Part shown: positions 1 through 7,944 of the stretch, one piece after another
Position numbering within the stretch: position 1 is the stretch's first letter
Layout of the letters: every line of letters begins with the position of its first letter
Assembly (NCBI GenBank): GCA_030949725.1
Contig: JAUZSE010000025.1
Span: 1-64,000 of the forward strand
Source: Sulfurovum sp.
GTDB lineage: Bacteria > Campylobacterota > Campylobacteria > Campylobacterales > Sulfurovaceae
DNA length: 64,000 nucleotides
Reading direction: 5' to 3'
Notes under the pieces: model-generated
Seen by the model: only the letters and a program-made list of their open reading frames with translations
Database searches by the model: none
Told to the model about the DNA's origin: nothing
Program-made: the position numbers and the translations under genes

Positions 1-1
1 T

Positions 2-226
2 GGGTATGCCTTGGTCAAGAAGATAGATACAAAGCATAAACTTTGGGAAGTAAGAACATCACTAAAAAGTAACAAAATTGCTAGAGTGATATTTACAGTC
101 TATAAAGACTGTATGATCTTACTGCACGGGTTTATCAAAAAAGACCAAAAGCTACCACTTAAAGATAAAAACTTAGCCATAGAAAGAAGAAAAAAACTTG
201 ATACAGGAGAATGCGATGAAGAATAA
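2..226 (+). CDS. HigB/Gp49-like type II toxin (5' end outside window)
   Basis: The reading frame is open to the left edge, so the true start lies upstream and the TTG at 11 is not trusted. The visible C-terminal 75 or so residues have the RelE/HigB phage Gp49-like pattern: a basic strand (WEVRTSLKSNKIARV), a hydrophobic strand (FTVYKDCMILLHGF), then KK and an amphipathic tail ending in an ER-rich helix. Family members are mRNA-cleaving ribosome-dependent toxins. The next ORF overlaps its end and encodes an XRE-type antitoxin, giving the toxin-first order typical of HigBA. The family call rests on these motifs and on gene order. Confidence 0.7.
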   Translation, partial: GYALVKKIDTKHKLWEVRTSLKSNKIARVIFTVYKDCMILLHGFIKKDQKLPLKDKNLAIERRKKLDTGECDEE

Positions 227-498
227 ACATATAGGTAGTAGCTTTGATGATTTTCTCAAAGAAGAAGAGATTTATGAAGAAGTAACAGACAGAGCCATCA
301 AAAAAAGTAATAGCCTACCAACTAGAACAAGAGATGAAAGCCCAAAACATCACACAAACAAAAATGGCTGAACTTATGAAAACAAGTAGGGCAGTGGTAA
401 GTCGCCTACTAAATCCTGACAATAGCTCTCTCACTTTACATACCTTGGAATCTGCTACACATGCACTAGGTAAACGATTGAATATTTCTATTGTTTAA
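216..498 (+). CDS. HigA-like XRE-family antitoxin (one frameshift)
   Basis: The ATG at 216 overlaps the toxin gene by 11 bases, as in coupled toxin-antitoxin operons. The first frame runs MKNKHIGSSFDDFLKEEEIYEEV then ends in a stop, but after a seven-A run at 300-306 the next frame continues with AYQLEQEMKAQNITQTKMAE, MKTSRAVVSRLLN and ends LNISIV at 498. The second part is a clear helix-turn-helix of the XRE type (Q..T..KMAELM.TS...VSRLL). The N-terminal SSFDDFLKEE segment is typical of antitoxins paired with HigB-type toxins. A single-base indel in the A run restores one protein of about 94 residues. It would neutralise the toxin and autoregulate the operon, by family analogy. Confidence 0.72.
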
Positions 499-519
499 AT
501 AGATAATGCCTCTAATGAT

Positions 520-542
520 GGCAACCCGACCTACGGGTTGCC
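520..542. terminator. Bidirectional hairpin between higA and pgpA
   Basis: A perfect 9-bp inverted repeat (GGCAACCCG / CGGGTTGCC) with a 5-base loop lies between the convergent antitoxin gene (ends 498) and pgpA (stop at 543). There is no long T tract, so its strength is uncertain, but position and stem suit a shared terminator. Confidence 0.6.
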
Positions 543-1034
543 CTAAAACAACCTCCCCAACCCGATAAGTACAACAGCACTCAACAATCCACCAGCAATT
601 CCTGCCAATACATCATCCATCATGACACCCATACCGCCTTTGACCTCTCTATCTATCCATCCGATGGTAGAGGGTTTCCAGATGTCAAAGAGACGGAATG
701 CGGCGAAGCTAAAGACTATAGCTAGGACTTCTACATAAGGATAGGTCAAAGTGATAGCGGCTGAATAGGCTATCATCAGTGAAAGCCACATTCCTGCTGC
801 TTCATCTATGACTATTTGTTGGTGGTCATGTATGCCTGTGGCTTTTTCATATTTGTTGATCTCAAATATACCTACGATGGTAATGGTGAGGGTTATGAGA
901 AAGAGTGTTTCCATACCAAGATAATAGAGTATGGCTAATCCTACAGGTAACGATGCTAGTGTGCCTACTGTACCTGGTGCTTTGGGGCTGAGACCTGAGC
1001 CAAAGAAGGTTAGAAAAAGTTTTTGTGCTGTCAT
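543..1034 (-). CDS. pgpA: Phosphatidylglycerophosphatase A
   Basis: A 163-residue membrane protein that dephosphorylates phosphatidylglycerophosphate to phosphatidylglycerol in the inner membrane. It shows the family signatures: GSGLSPKAPGTVGTLASLP near residues 12-30, an IVIDEAAGMW acidic motif near 74-83, FRLFDIWKP near 112-120, and GGMGVMMDDVLAG near 132-144, with three or four hydrophobic segments between. The length matches the family. It ends 5' of a divergent set of genes transcribed in the same direction (sat-like gene, response regulator, ispDF), all on the minus strand, so it may be the last gene of that transcript; the gap to the sat-like gene is only about 20 bases. Confidence 0.93.
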   Translation of the reverse strand: MTAQKLFLTFFGSGLSPKAPGTVGTLASLPVGLAILYYLGMETLFLITLTITIVGIFEINKYEKATGIHDHQQIVIDEAAGMWLSLMIAYSAAITLTYPYVEVLAIVFSFAAFRLFDIWKPSTIGWIDREVKGGMGVMMDDVLAGIAGGLLSAVVLIGLGRLF

Positions 1035-1055
1035 TTGTATAATCCTTTAGAATGT

Positions 1056-2246
1056 TTATGTGAGTGATGATGTTTGGTATAGTTCGATGAGTTTAAGATA
1101 GAACTGTTCTTCACTTTGTTGTTCTAGCAGTCCTGAACCTGGCATCAGAGAATAATGCATCTCTTGCAGGTTTTCAAACCTTTCGGGGAAGAGGGCTGCC
1201 AAGATATTTGCAGAGACTTCTTTCCTTAGCAAAATGGAAGGAGGAATCAGTCCAGACTGTATCAGTTTCATAATAGACTCTGAATGGTAATGCACATGGT
1301 GATGTTGCCCATGGGGACAAGTTCTGGTACTCACAAGTGTTTTGCAAGTATCACAATAAACATACTCATCAATGGTTTTAATGTCAATGGCAATGTCTTG
1401 ACAATGATCAAAAACAGAAGCTAGACGGTTCTTGTCATAATAGAGACCTAGACCTCCATGGTTTTTACCGATAACTAGCTGGTCACAGCCATAATTTTTG
1501 ACCAAAAGTGCATCAAGTATCAATTCATTGTATCCTGCAAAGATATAAGAGTTCTCAAAAGGAATGATAATCACTTTGTTACGTGGCAAAAAATTATCAA
1601 CAAAAGTGTTGAGTGCATTGTGGCGTATGTCATAACGCAGACCTTCAGAGGTGAAAGGCTTGCGTAGAAATATCACAACCAGATCGGAACTACTGAGGGT
1701 TTGTCGTATCATGCGTTCATGTGCACGGTTCAATGGATTTGCAGCAAGCATCATAGAAGATACATGTTGTGCACCTGTTTTTGTGACCATGTTTTTTATA
1801 CGGTTTATGTTGTCTTCAAGGAGAGGATATACGACGCTATATTGACCAGACACTGCTATGGATCCTAGTCTTGCTATGGTATTTCGTACACCAGGGTGTG
1901 CAGAGTCTGCAGTACCATAAATATGATTTAATCGTTGCTCAGGATTTATGTCAAAGATTTCATCTACAGTGATTTCTCCAATAATGTCTCCATTATTTAC
2001 GAGGGAGACAATATCAGCATGTTTGAGTGATTGCAGTACTTTATGGTTTCTTTTTCCTTTTGGGGCGAGTATAAAAGAAAAAGGGAAGGGTACACCCTTG
2101 TACTTTTTGCTTTTATCAACGGCTTTGGCTTCTTCTTTGCCCATGAGCTTTTCTACAGGAGAGATCAGACCAGCTTGTGCCAAGGCTAAAGTGGAGAGTG
2201 CTTCTGTGTCTATATGTAGTGATTTATTTCTTTTTGAAAAGTCCAT
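1056..2246 (-). CDS. ATP-sulfurylase-like protein with altered catalytic motifs
   Basis: This 396-residue protein aligns over its full length with homodimeric ATP sulfurylase (Sat, sulfate + ATP to APS): N-terminal PUA-like part, central nucleotidyltransferase core with NPLNRAHE (about 170-177), LVKNYGC, and the C-terminal zinc-type CDTC...RTCPHG segment (C298, C301, C310). However the usual QxRN signature reads LAAN (167-170) and the usual GRDHAG reads GKNHGG (260-265). Residues that normally contact sulfate and ATP are therefore substituted, so canonical activity is doubtful. It overlaps the upstream response-regulator gene by 23 bases. It could be a divergent enzyme using another oxyanion or a non-catalytic sensor. 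Family membership is firm; function is not. Confidence 0.75.
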   Translation of the reverse strand: MDFSKRNKSLHIDTEALSTLALAQAGLISPVEKLMGKEEAKAVDKSKKYKGVPFPFSFILAPKGKRNHKVLQSLKHADIVSLVNNGDIIGEITVDEIFDINPEQRLNHIYGTADSAHPGVRNTIARLGSIAVSGQYSVVYPLLEDNINRIKNMVTKTGAQHVSSMMLAANPLNRAHERMIRQTLSSSDLVVIFLRKPFTSEGLRYDIRHNALNTFVDNFLPRNKVIIIPFENSYIFAGYNELILDALLVKNYGCDQLVIGKNHGGLGLYYDKNRLASVFDHCQDIAIDIKTIDEYVYCDTCKTLVSTRTCPHGQHHHVHYHSESIMKLIQSGLIPPSILLRKEVSANILAALFPERFENLQEMHYSLMPGSGLLEQQSEEQFYLKLIELYQTSSLT

Positions 2247-3119
2247 ATTTTTTCCTTTTTTCCCAGAGGCTTTTTCTTGAGATACCTAGCTTTTTTAGAA
2301 AGCTCAGTATCTGGATATCGGTATTGAAAACTATTGACTATAAATTTGACATAGTCATCAATAGTGAGAATCTCATTTTGATCATAGAGTTTTGAGTCTG
2401 TGTTGAGTGTGATCGTGTTAAAGTCAGTTTCTATATTTGAAGTACTGCATAAGATGAAGTCATAAGAGCCTAACATTTCTAAAAGCATTTCTCTGTCTAG
2501 TTTTTTGAGCACATGAATTTCAGTGATATAGAGTAAGGCACTAGGAGAACTTTCTTGGATTTGTTCTTTCCAATTTTTATCGCCTAGTGGAATAAATGTA
2601 AGTGTATGTGTTTGTTTGTTCGCTATGTTGAAAAACAATTTTATCGACAAGTCTCTGATAGTTTGTTTCTATGACAAGAGGGGTGGTGATTTTTCTGATA
2701 TCAAAGTTGGTTTCAATATCTTGAAGAAGATTGTGCATATATTCTTGATAAAGAGAGGTTTGTTTTTGAAGTGACTGATACTCTTTATAGTGTTCGATTT
2801 TACGCATAAGATCTTCAAGCATAAAAGGTTTTACAATGTAATCTTTGGCTCCTAGTCTAAGAGGCTCTCCCACTGTATCGTTATTGATATAATTTACCAT
2901 CAAAATAATGATTTTGTCTTTAAATTTTGTAATTAAAGGAGAGGTATTTTGACCTGGAAGGTTTGTGGAGAGAAGGTAAACATCACCTTCACTGTTCATC
3001 GTTTCTTTGATGGAGCTGTATGTCTCTGTGTCGTATCCCGCTTCATTTAGTTTTGAGGCGATACTTTGTGCCAAGTAGAGTTCATTTTCTACAATGATAA
3101 TTTTCATTTTTTGTTCCAT
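2224..3119 (-). CDS. Atypical response regulator with C-terminal Fis-type HTH (two frameshifts)
   Basis: An N-terminal receiver-like domain (about residues 5-120) is followed by a linker and a C-terminal KKLGISRKSLWEKRKKYG helix-turn-helix that resembles the Fis/NtrC DNA-binding helix. The frame is broken at an A5/T5 run (2631-2635) and a six-base run (2291-2296); repairing each by one base gives one protein of about 298 residues ending at 2224, inside the start of the sat-like gene. The receiver keeps the lysine (IVKPF) but the expected phospho-acceptor aspartate of the LLD..LPG motif is serine (LLSTNLPG), and the acidic pair is E-N. Phosphorylation-independent action is therefore likely. 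MKIIIVENE at 3107 is an alternative start. It follows ispDF by two bases. Confidence 0.7.
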
Positions 3120-3120
3120 T

Positions 3121-4243
3121 TCATAAAGTTTTCCAGTTTGTATAGGTGAGGTTGGCTACGGCATGTACCGTCACTCCCTCTTTTCGTCCTATAAAACCAA
3201 GTTTTTCTGCAGTGCTTGCTTTGATGTTTATAAAGTTTTTACGTAAGCCCAATAAAGAAGAAAGGGTGGTACGCATTTCCTCTTTATAGGGATTAATTTT
3301 CGGTGTTTGGGCGAGTATAGTAAGGTCTATGTTGCCTAGGGTATATCCAAAAGAGGTGATACGTTTGACTGTGTCTTGAAGTAATACTTTGGAGTCTGCT
3401 CCTGCATAATTCTCGTCTGTATCTGGGTAAAGTTCGCCTATGTCACCCATACCTGCTGCACCCAACAGTGCATCTATGAGTGCATGTATAGCCACATCAC
3501 CATCGCTGTGTGCCTTAAATCCATAATCTACATCTATAGGTACGCCACAAAGAAACATTTGTTTTCCCTTCTCGAAAGGGATGTATGTCTATACCAAAAC
3601 CAGTTAAGGTTTTTGGGGAGGGTGCTTGAAGGCAGGATAGCTTTTCTAAGTCTTCACGGGTGGTGAGCTTATGTGCTTTGGTGGAGCCTTCTACAAAGTG
3701 TATTTTTTTTCCTAGTGCTGCTATGGCGGAAGAATCATCGGTAAAGAGTGTTTGGGTTTCAAGGGCTTTTTTGAGTATCTTAGTCACAGAGAGTTGAGGG
3801 GTTTGAATAATCTTTACCTCTTCTCTGTCTAAAGGCTGCTTACTATGGTAAAGCGTATCTGTAACAGGAAGTACGGGTACGATACAAGCACCTTCTGTCT
3901 TTGCAGCCAAGATACGTTGTATCATATCTCTAGGGACGCAACATCTGGCTATATCACTGACAAGTACATACTCCGAAGTGACATGTGTGAGTGCATGTGA
4001 TAGTGATGCTTGTCGGGAATCTCCACCTGTTACAAAAGTGTAGGAAGCAAAGTTTTTCATATAATGTATGTCTGAGGGGGAAGAGACAAGGATGATTTCA
4101 TCAAAGTGGGCGCTTTTTTCAAAGTGTTCTGCTACATGTAACCACAAGGGTAGCTCTCCCGTAATGAGCCACTGTTTTTTAACATTTGTACCAAATCTTG
4201 TAGAACTTCCAGCACCTAGAAGAATTAAAGTTATATTTGACAA
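3121..4243 (-). CDS. ispDF: Bifunctional IspD-IspF (MEP pathway; one frameshift)
   Basis: The N-terminal half (from 4243) is 2-C-methyl-D-erythritol 4-phosphate cytidylyltransferase, with LLGAGSSTRFG and VKKQW at residues 7-25, LVSDIARCCV near 100 and a TPQL segment. The C-terminal half is 2-C-methyl-D-erythritol 2,4-cyclodiphosphate synthase: GFGIDIHPF, KAHSDGDVAIHALIDALLGA, and a TAEKLGFIGRKEG segment near the end. The fusion is common in Campylobacterota. A frameshift near 3557-3570 (GGGAAAAC) splits the frame between HPFREGKT and MFLCGV; one base restores a protein of about 375 residues. The pathway has no visible bypass here and dxs is also frameshifted, so error in the sequence is more likely than a pseudogene. 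Confidence 0.9.
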
Positions 4244-4392
4244 AATTTCCCCTATAGAATTACTATCATGTAACTATTTGTAACGAATTATACAGAAGCG
4301 ATGCTTTAGAACATCTTTAATAAGACAAATTTACTCCTATTTAAGATTTTGGTGGTATAACATCCCTATAAATAAATGAATTAGGAGTACAC

Positions 4393-5520
4393 ATGACAGA
4401 AGAAAATGTATTAGAAGCATTAAAAAATGTAACGTATCCAGGGTTTACGAAAGATATCGTAACTTTTGGTTTTGTAAAAGATGTGGTTGTTGAAAATACA
4501 ACAGTAGGGCTTATGCTAGATATTACATCATCAGCAGATGAAGTAAAAAATGAGCTTATCGAAAAGGCAACAGCAGAACTTAAAAAAGCTGGTTTTGAAG
4601 AAATCCATGTCAATATCAAAGCACCTCAAGCACCGACACAAATGTCAAACTCTGTATCTGGTAAAAACTTAGCACCACATATCAAGAACTTTGTGATGGT
4701 AAGTTCTGGTAAAGGTGGGGTTGGTAAGTCTACTACTTCTGTAAACATTGCTATCGCTTTGGCGATGCAAGGTAAAAAAGTAGGACTTCTTGATGCAGAT
4801 ATCTATGGACCAAACATACCTCGAATGATGGGTTTACATGCAATTAAACCAGAAATTCACGGAAATAAATTAGAGCCACTAAAAGCCTATGGTGTTGAGT
4901 TTATGTCTATGGGGTCTATCATGGAAGATGGTGCAGCACTGATCTGGAGAGGTTCTATGATTATGAAAGCCATTGAGCAGTTCTTAAGAGACATTTTATG
5001 GTCTGAGCTTGATATACTTGTGATAGATATGCCACCTGGCACTGGTGATGCTCAACTTTCACTTGCACAGTCTGTACCTATTACCGCAGGGATTACGGTT
5101 ACAACACCTCAAGAAGTTTCACTTGATGACAGTAGACGTTCACTCAATATGTTCAAAAAGTTGGAGATTCCAACAGCAGGTATCATAGAAAATATGTCAG
5201 GATTTATTTGTCCTTCATGTGATACAGAATCAGACATCTTTGGTATGGGTACATCTGCAGCTGTAGCCAAAGAGTTCGATACAGAACTCATCACACGTAT
5301 ACCTATAGAACCTGAGATTAGAATAGGTGGCGATACAGGTATGCCAATCGTTTATAACAAACCTGACTCTGAAACAGCCAAACGTTACCAAGAAGCGGCT
5401 GTTAAATTATGGGCATTTATAGAAAAAGTAAATGCAGAAGGCGGCGTAGATAACGCTTCTGTACAACCTACAACACCTCCCGGTGTTTCAGCATGTAGTA
5501 CAGGTGCAGCTAAAAAATAA
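4393..5520 (+). CDS. mrp: Mrp/ApbC-type iron-sulfur carrier ATPase
   Basis: A 375-residue P-loop protein for Fe-S cluster delivery. The N-terminal 90 residues are a MIP18/DUF59 domain (VLEALKNVTYPGFTKDIV); the rest is the Mrp/NBP35 ATPase with a deviant Walker A (SSGKGGVGKSTTSVN, near 104-118), DADIYGPNIPRMMG, VIDMPPGTGDA and a CPSC motif in IENMSGFICPSCD that binds the bridging cluster. The tail ends in low-complexity ACSTGAAKK. A good ribosome site (TTAGGAG) precedes the ATG by seven bases. It is divergent from the ispDF block and followed by a hairpin, so it is probably monocistronic. Confidence 0.93.
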   Translation: MTEENVLEALKNVTYPGFTKDIVTFGFVKDVVVENTTVGLMLDITSSADEVKNELIEKATAELKKAGFEEIHVNIKAPQAPTQMSNSVSGKNLAPHIKNFVMVSSGKGGVGKSTTSVNIAIALAMQGKKVGLLDADIYGPNIPRMMGLHAIKPEIHGNKLEPLKAYGVEFMSMGSIMEDGAALIWRGSMIMKAIEQFLRDILWSELDILVIDMPPGTGDAQLSLAQSVPITAGITVTTPQEVSLDDSRRSLNMFKKLEIPTAGIIENMSGFICPSCDTESDIFGMGTSAAVAKEFDTELITRIPIEPEIRIGGDTGMPIVYNKPDSETAKRYQEAAVKLWAFIEKVNAEGGVDNASVQPTTPPGVSACSTGAAKK

Positions 5521-5536
5521 GAACCAAACTTTTTTG

Positions 5537-5561
5537 ACCAAACGGCTTTGTTCCGTTTGGT
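5537..5561 (+). terminator. Hairpin after mrp
   Basis: A perfect 9-bp stem (ACCAAACGG / CCGTTTGGT) with a 7-base loop starts 16 bases after the mrp stop codon. No T run follows, but the position suits transcript termination or 3'-end protection. Confidence 0.55.
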
Positions 5562-5713
5562 TAGTACGGGCATATATACTCTACGTTTTCTCTTCTATCT
5601 CCAAAATAAATTTAACATTTCTAAAGCAAAATAGTTTAATTCATACCCTTTGAAGTAAAAAATGGGGATAATTTATAACACAATTAAAGTTTAAGTTCGA
5701 AAAAGGAAAAAGT

Positions 5714-6625
5714 ATGGCAGAAAAAAATAAAAATGATCAAGAAGAGAGAAGAGAAAATAAAGTGCTTAAAAGTACGTTAGAAGATGCACTAAAAACATCT
5801 AAATCAAAAAAAGAAAAATCTAAATCAAAAAAAGTTAAAATTTGGGTCAAACAATCCAAAATTGACTATGAAGCAGAATTGATTAAGTTACAAGTAGAAC
5901 TTCTTAAGCTTCAAATGCACGTGAAAGACAAAGGATTAAAAATCCTTATGATTTTTGAGGGGCGTGACGCAGCAGGGAAAGGTGGAACTATTAAAAGGAT
6001 CACTGAGCATCTCAATCCTAGGGGAGCGAGGGTTGTTGCCCTTGAAAAGCCAAGTGACAAAGAATCGTCACAGTGGTACTTCCAACGTTATGTATCACAC
6101 TTGCCATCAGCAGGTGAGATAGTGCTTTTTGACCGTTCATGGTATAACCGTTCTATGGTTGAACCTGTGATGGGTTTTTGTACGGAAAGAGAACACCATA
6201 GGTTTTTGAAAGATGCACCTAAATTTGAAAAAATGATAGTAGATGAAGATGTACAAATTTTCAAATTTTACTTCTCTGTTTCTAAAAAAGAACAAGAAAA
6301 ACGTTTTAAAGCCAGAGAAACTGACCCTTTAAAACAATATAAGCTCTCACCTGTCGACAAAGAGTCACAGCGTCTTTGGGATGAATACTCACTGGCAAAA
6401 TTTATGATGCTTAGTGCTACGCATACCGACGCTGCACCATGGACTATTGTGAAAAGTGATGACAAGAAAAAGGCTAGAATTAATGCCATCAAACATATAC
6501 TAAATTTTGTAGATTACCCCAATAAAATAGATGCGAGTGAAATTGTGGTAGATGAAGACATCATTGTTTATGGTAGAGATGAATCCATCGTAATGGAAAA
6601 GATGTTTAAGTTTGCAGTGAAGTAA
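5714..6625 (+). CDS. ppk2: Polyphosphate kinase 2
   Basis: A 303-residue PPK2-family kinase that moves phosphate between polyphosphate and nucleotides. After a basic, lysine-rich low-complexity N-terminus (residues 1-50, SKSKKEKSKSKK), the core shows Walker A IFEGRDAAGKGGTIKR (about 82-97), PRGARVVALEKPS, the Walker B/lid FDRSWYNRSMVEPVMGFC (about 139-156), and SPVDKESQRLWDEY. A single PPK2 domain and this length fit the one-domain class, which may favour GDP or ADP; the preference cannot be read from sequence. Ribosome site AAAGGAAAAAGT precedes the ATG. It is followed by a strong hairpin shared with the convergent DUF3144 gene. Confidence 0.93.
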   Translation: MAEKNKNDQEERRENKVLKSTLEDALKTSKSKKEKSKSKKVKIWVKQSKIDYEAELIKLQVELLKLQMHVKDKGLKILMIFEGRDAAGKGGTIKRITEHLNPRGARVVALEKPSDKESSQWYFQRYVSHLPSAGEIVLFDRSWYNRSMVEPVMGFCTEREHHRFLKDAPKFEKMIVDEDVQIFKFYFSVSKKEQEKRFKARETDPLKQYKLSPVDKESQRLWDEYSLAKFMMLSATHTDAAPWTIVKSDDKKKARINAIKHILNFVDYPNKIDASEIVVDEDIIVYGRDESIVMEKMFKFAVK

Positions 6626-6634
6626 TTTTTTGAT

Positions 6635-6661
6635 GTAGAGTACCGTGATACGGTATTCTAC
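6635..6661 (+). terminator. Convergent terminator after ppk2
   Basis: An 11-bp stem (GTAGAGTACCG / CGGTATTCTAC, one G-U pair) with a 5-base loop is followed by the T-rich TTCTTTTCTT. It lies 10 bases after the ppk2 stop and overlaps the stop codon of the opposing gene. Confidence 0.75.
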
Positions 6662-7005
6662 TTCTTTTCTTGACTTGCTTTAGCTCCAGTGATAAACTGT
6701 TCAAAGTTTTCTACGTAATTTTCAAAATTTTCTTCAAGCATATGTTTGTATTGTGTGGTAAAGAAGTTTACTATCTCCGCTTTTTCTGCTTTCATCTCTT
6801 CTGCACTTTTAAACCCCATAGCTGTGATCCACGCGTTGAAACGTGAAGAAGCAAACATCAGTGAGTTCGTTGCATCTGCTGGGGCTACTTTGTCGTTTAT
6901 TTGACCATTGGCAAGTGTGATGTGCGCATCTGCACGTTTGTAGAATTCGGAATCTATAGGTGTTTTGTGGGCAGTATTTTTACTGGTGTCTTTTGTTTCT
7001 GGCAT
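6658..7005 (-). CDS. DUF3144 family protein
   Basis: About 115 residues, soluble, without signal peptide. It contains the DUF3144 pattern: DSEFYKRADAHITLANGQ, then a central segment (ADATNSLMFASSRFNAWI) and a C-terminal helix rich in E and N that carries NFFTTQYKHMLEENFENYVENF. Function of the family is unknown to me. The ATG at 7005 is preferred over an upstream in-frame one at 7038 because AAGGAAAA lies eight bases ahead of it and the encoded MPETKDTS start is what relatives show. It converges on ppk2 and shares its terminator; its 5' side faces the Zur-type regulator gene, leaving about 75 bases for two divergent promoters. Confidence 0.75.
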   Translation of the reverse strand: MPETKDTSKNTAHKTPIDSEFYKRADAHITLANGQINDKVAPADATNSLMFASSRFNAWITAMGFKSAEEMKAEKAEIVNFFTTQYKHMLEENFENYVENFEQFITGAKASQEKK

Positions 7006-7080
7006 GTGGATTTTCCTTAAATAGTGTTTTGCTGACATTGTACATTTATTTTCTATAAGATACCCCTTTTTTCTTTACTC

Positions 7081-7095
7081 TGCAACTTAGTCGCA
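7081..7095. promoter_or_regulatory. Palindromic operator in front of the Fur/Zur-type gene
   Basis: TGCAACTTAGTCGCA is an inverted repeat (TGCnACT-n-AGTnGCA) with a single mismatched pair. It ends six bases before a TACAAT -10-like box (7101-7106) and 31 bases before the regulator's ATG, covering the promoter spacer. A 15-bp palindrome at this spot is what a Fur-family dimer would bind. No footprint exists; the assignment is inference. Confidence 0.5.
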
Positions 7096-7126
7096 TTTAA
7101 TACAATTTTAGTTATTATTCCATAAT

Positions 7127-7495
7127 ATGAAAATCGAAGAACTTATAAGAGATAAAAATATCAAGCTTACCACTGCAAGAGTAAAGCTTTTAGAGATACT
7201 AAAAGCAGCAGATAAACCTTTGTGTTATGAAGAAATCAAAAATGATATTTCTATGGATAAAGCAACTTTTTATAGAAATATTTCTAAGTTTGAGGAAGAA
7301 GACATCTTAAATGCCTTTGAATCCAATGATAAAAAAAGATATTTTGAACTCAAACTAACCCCCCATGCACATTTTGTTTGTGTACAGTGCAATAAGGTGG
7401 AGTGTGTTAAAAATATCGATATTGCATTAGTAAACTATGAGATAAACAATATCATCATCAATGGCAAGTGTCCCTCTTGTGTAGAAGCTAGTTAG
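7127..7495 (+). CDS. Fur-family metal regulator, probably Zur
   Basis: A 122-residue winged-helix repressor. The N-terminal DNA-binding part contains LTTARVKLLEILKAADKPLCYEEI and MDKATFYRNISKFEEEDIL (the recognition helix TFYRNI). The C-terminal dimer/metal part has HAHFVCVQCNKVECV and a second CPSC at the end, giving two CxxC pairs for structural zinc. It is shorter than Fur and lacks the long His-rich tail. The gene has no obvious ribosome site and a -10-like TACAAT only 20 bases upstream, so the leader must be very short. The zinc assignment comes from the downstream His-rich proteins and ZnuD-like receptor; Fur or PerR would be alternatives. Confidence 0.8.
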   Translation: MKIEELIRDKNIKLTTARVKLLEILKAADKPLCYEEIKNDISMDKATFYRNISKFEEEDILNAFESNDKKRYFELKLTPHAHFVCVQCNKVECVKNIDIALVNYEINNIIINGKCPSCVEAS

Positions 7496-7530
7496 ACTAT
7501 CAAATATCAAATATAAAGGAGACAATTTTA

Positions 7531-7884
7531 ATGAACTTCAAACAATCTGTTAATTTGCTATTGATTGCTCTTTTTGTATGGGCATTTCAGAGTACTACCA
7601 TTCACGATAAACATCATATTATTGACGAAATATCAGAGTGTTACCTTTGTGATGTATCTGAACAGATGGAACTTTATCAGCATAACACTCCCATCGTAAT
7701 GGTAAATGAACATCTTGCTGTTCAATCAAGAAGAGAGGTAGAAAAGGTTGTTGTCAAGGCTAGATTTGACTATAGCAAAGTACCAAACTTTAAACCCATT
7801 GATATTCCAAATAGTAGGGAATATAGTGTTGCGTCTATACCTCTAGGATTTAATGCTACTGCACCACCCTTATATTTTTCATAA
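7531..7884 (+). CDS. Small exported protein with HxxHH and CxxC motifs
   Basis: A 117-residue protein that I do not recognise. Residues 5-21 are hydrophobic (VNLLLIALFVWAF), a signal peptide or anchor. Directly after come HDKHH (about 25-29) and CYLC (about 38-41), a plausible metal-binding patch outside the inner membrane. The remainder is mixed beta with no family motif. A strong AAAGGAGA ribosome site precedes the ATG by about nine bases. It lies 35 bases after the Zur-type gene and 60 bases before the lipoprotein gene in the same direction, so it probably belongs to one metal-responsive operon. A periplasmic metal shuttle is a guess from the motifs. Confidence 0.6.
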   Translation: MNFKQSVNLLLIALFVWAFQSTTIHDKHHIIDEISECYLCDVSEQMELYQHNTPIVMVNEHLAVQSRREVEKVVVKARFDYSKVPNFKPIDIPNSREYSVASIPLGFNATAPPLYFS

Positions 7885-7944
7885 CTAAAGATTCACTAAA
7901 CAATTAAAAAAAGAATATGAATGAAATATATCAAAGGAATAATA

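Noticed and set aside
1651-2395. Overlapping plus-strand ORFs of 64 to 110 codons opposite the sat-like gene and regulator
   Set aside because: They lie antisense to a well-conserved protein family, have no ribosome sites and no family features.
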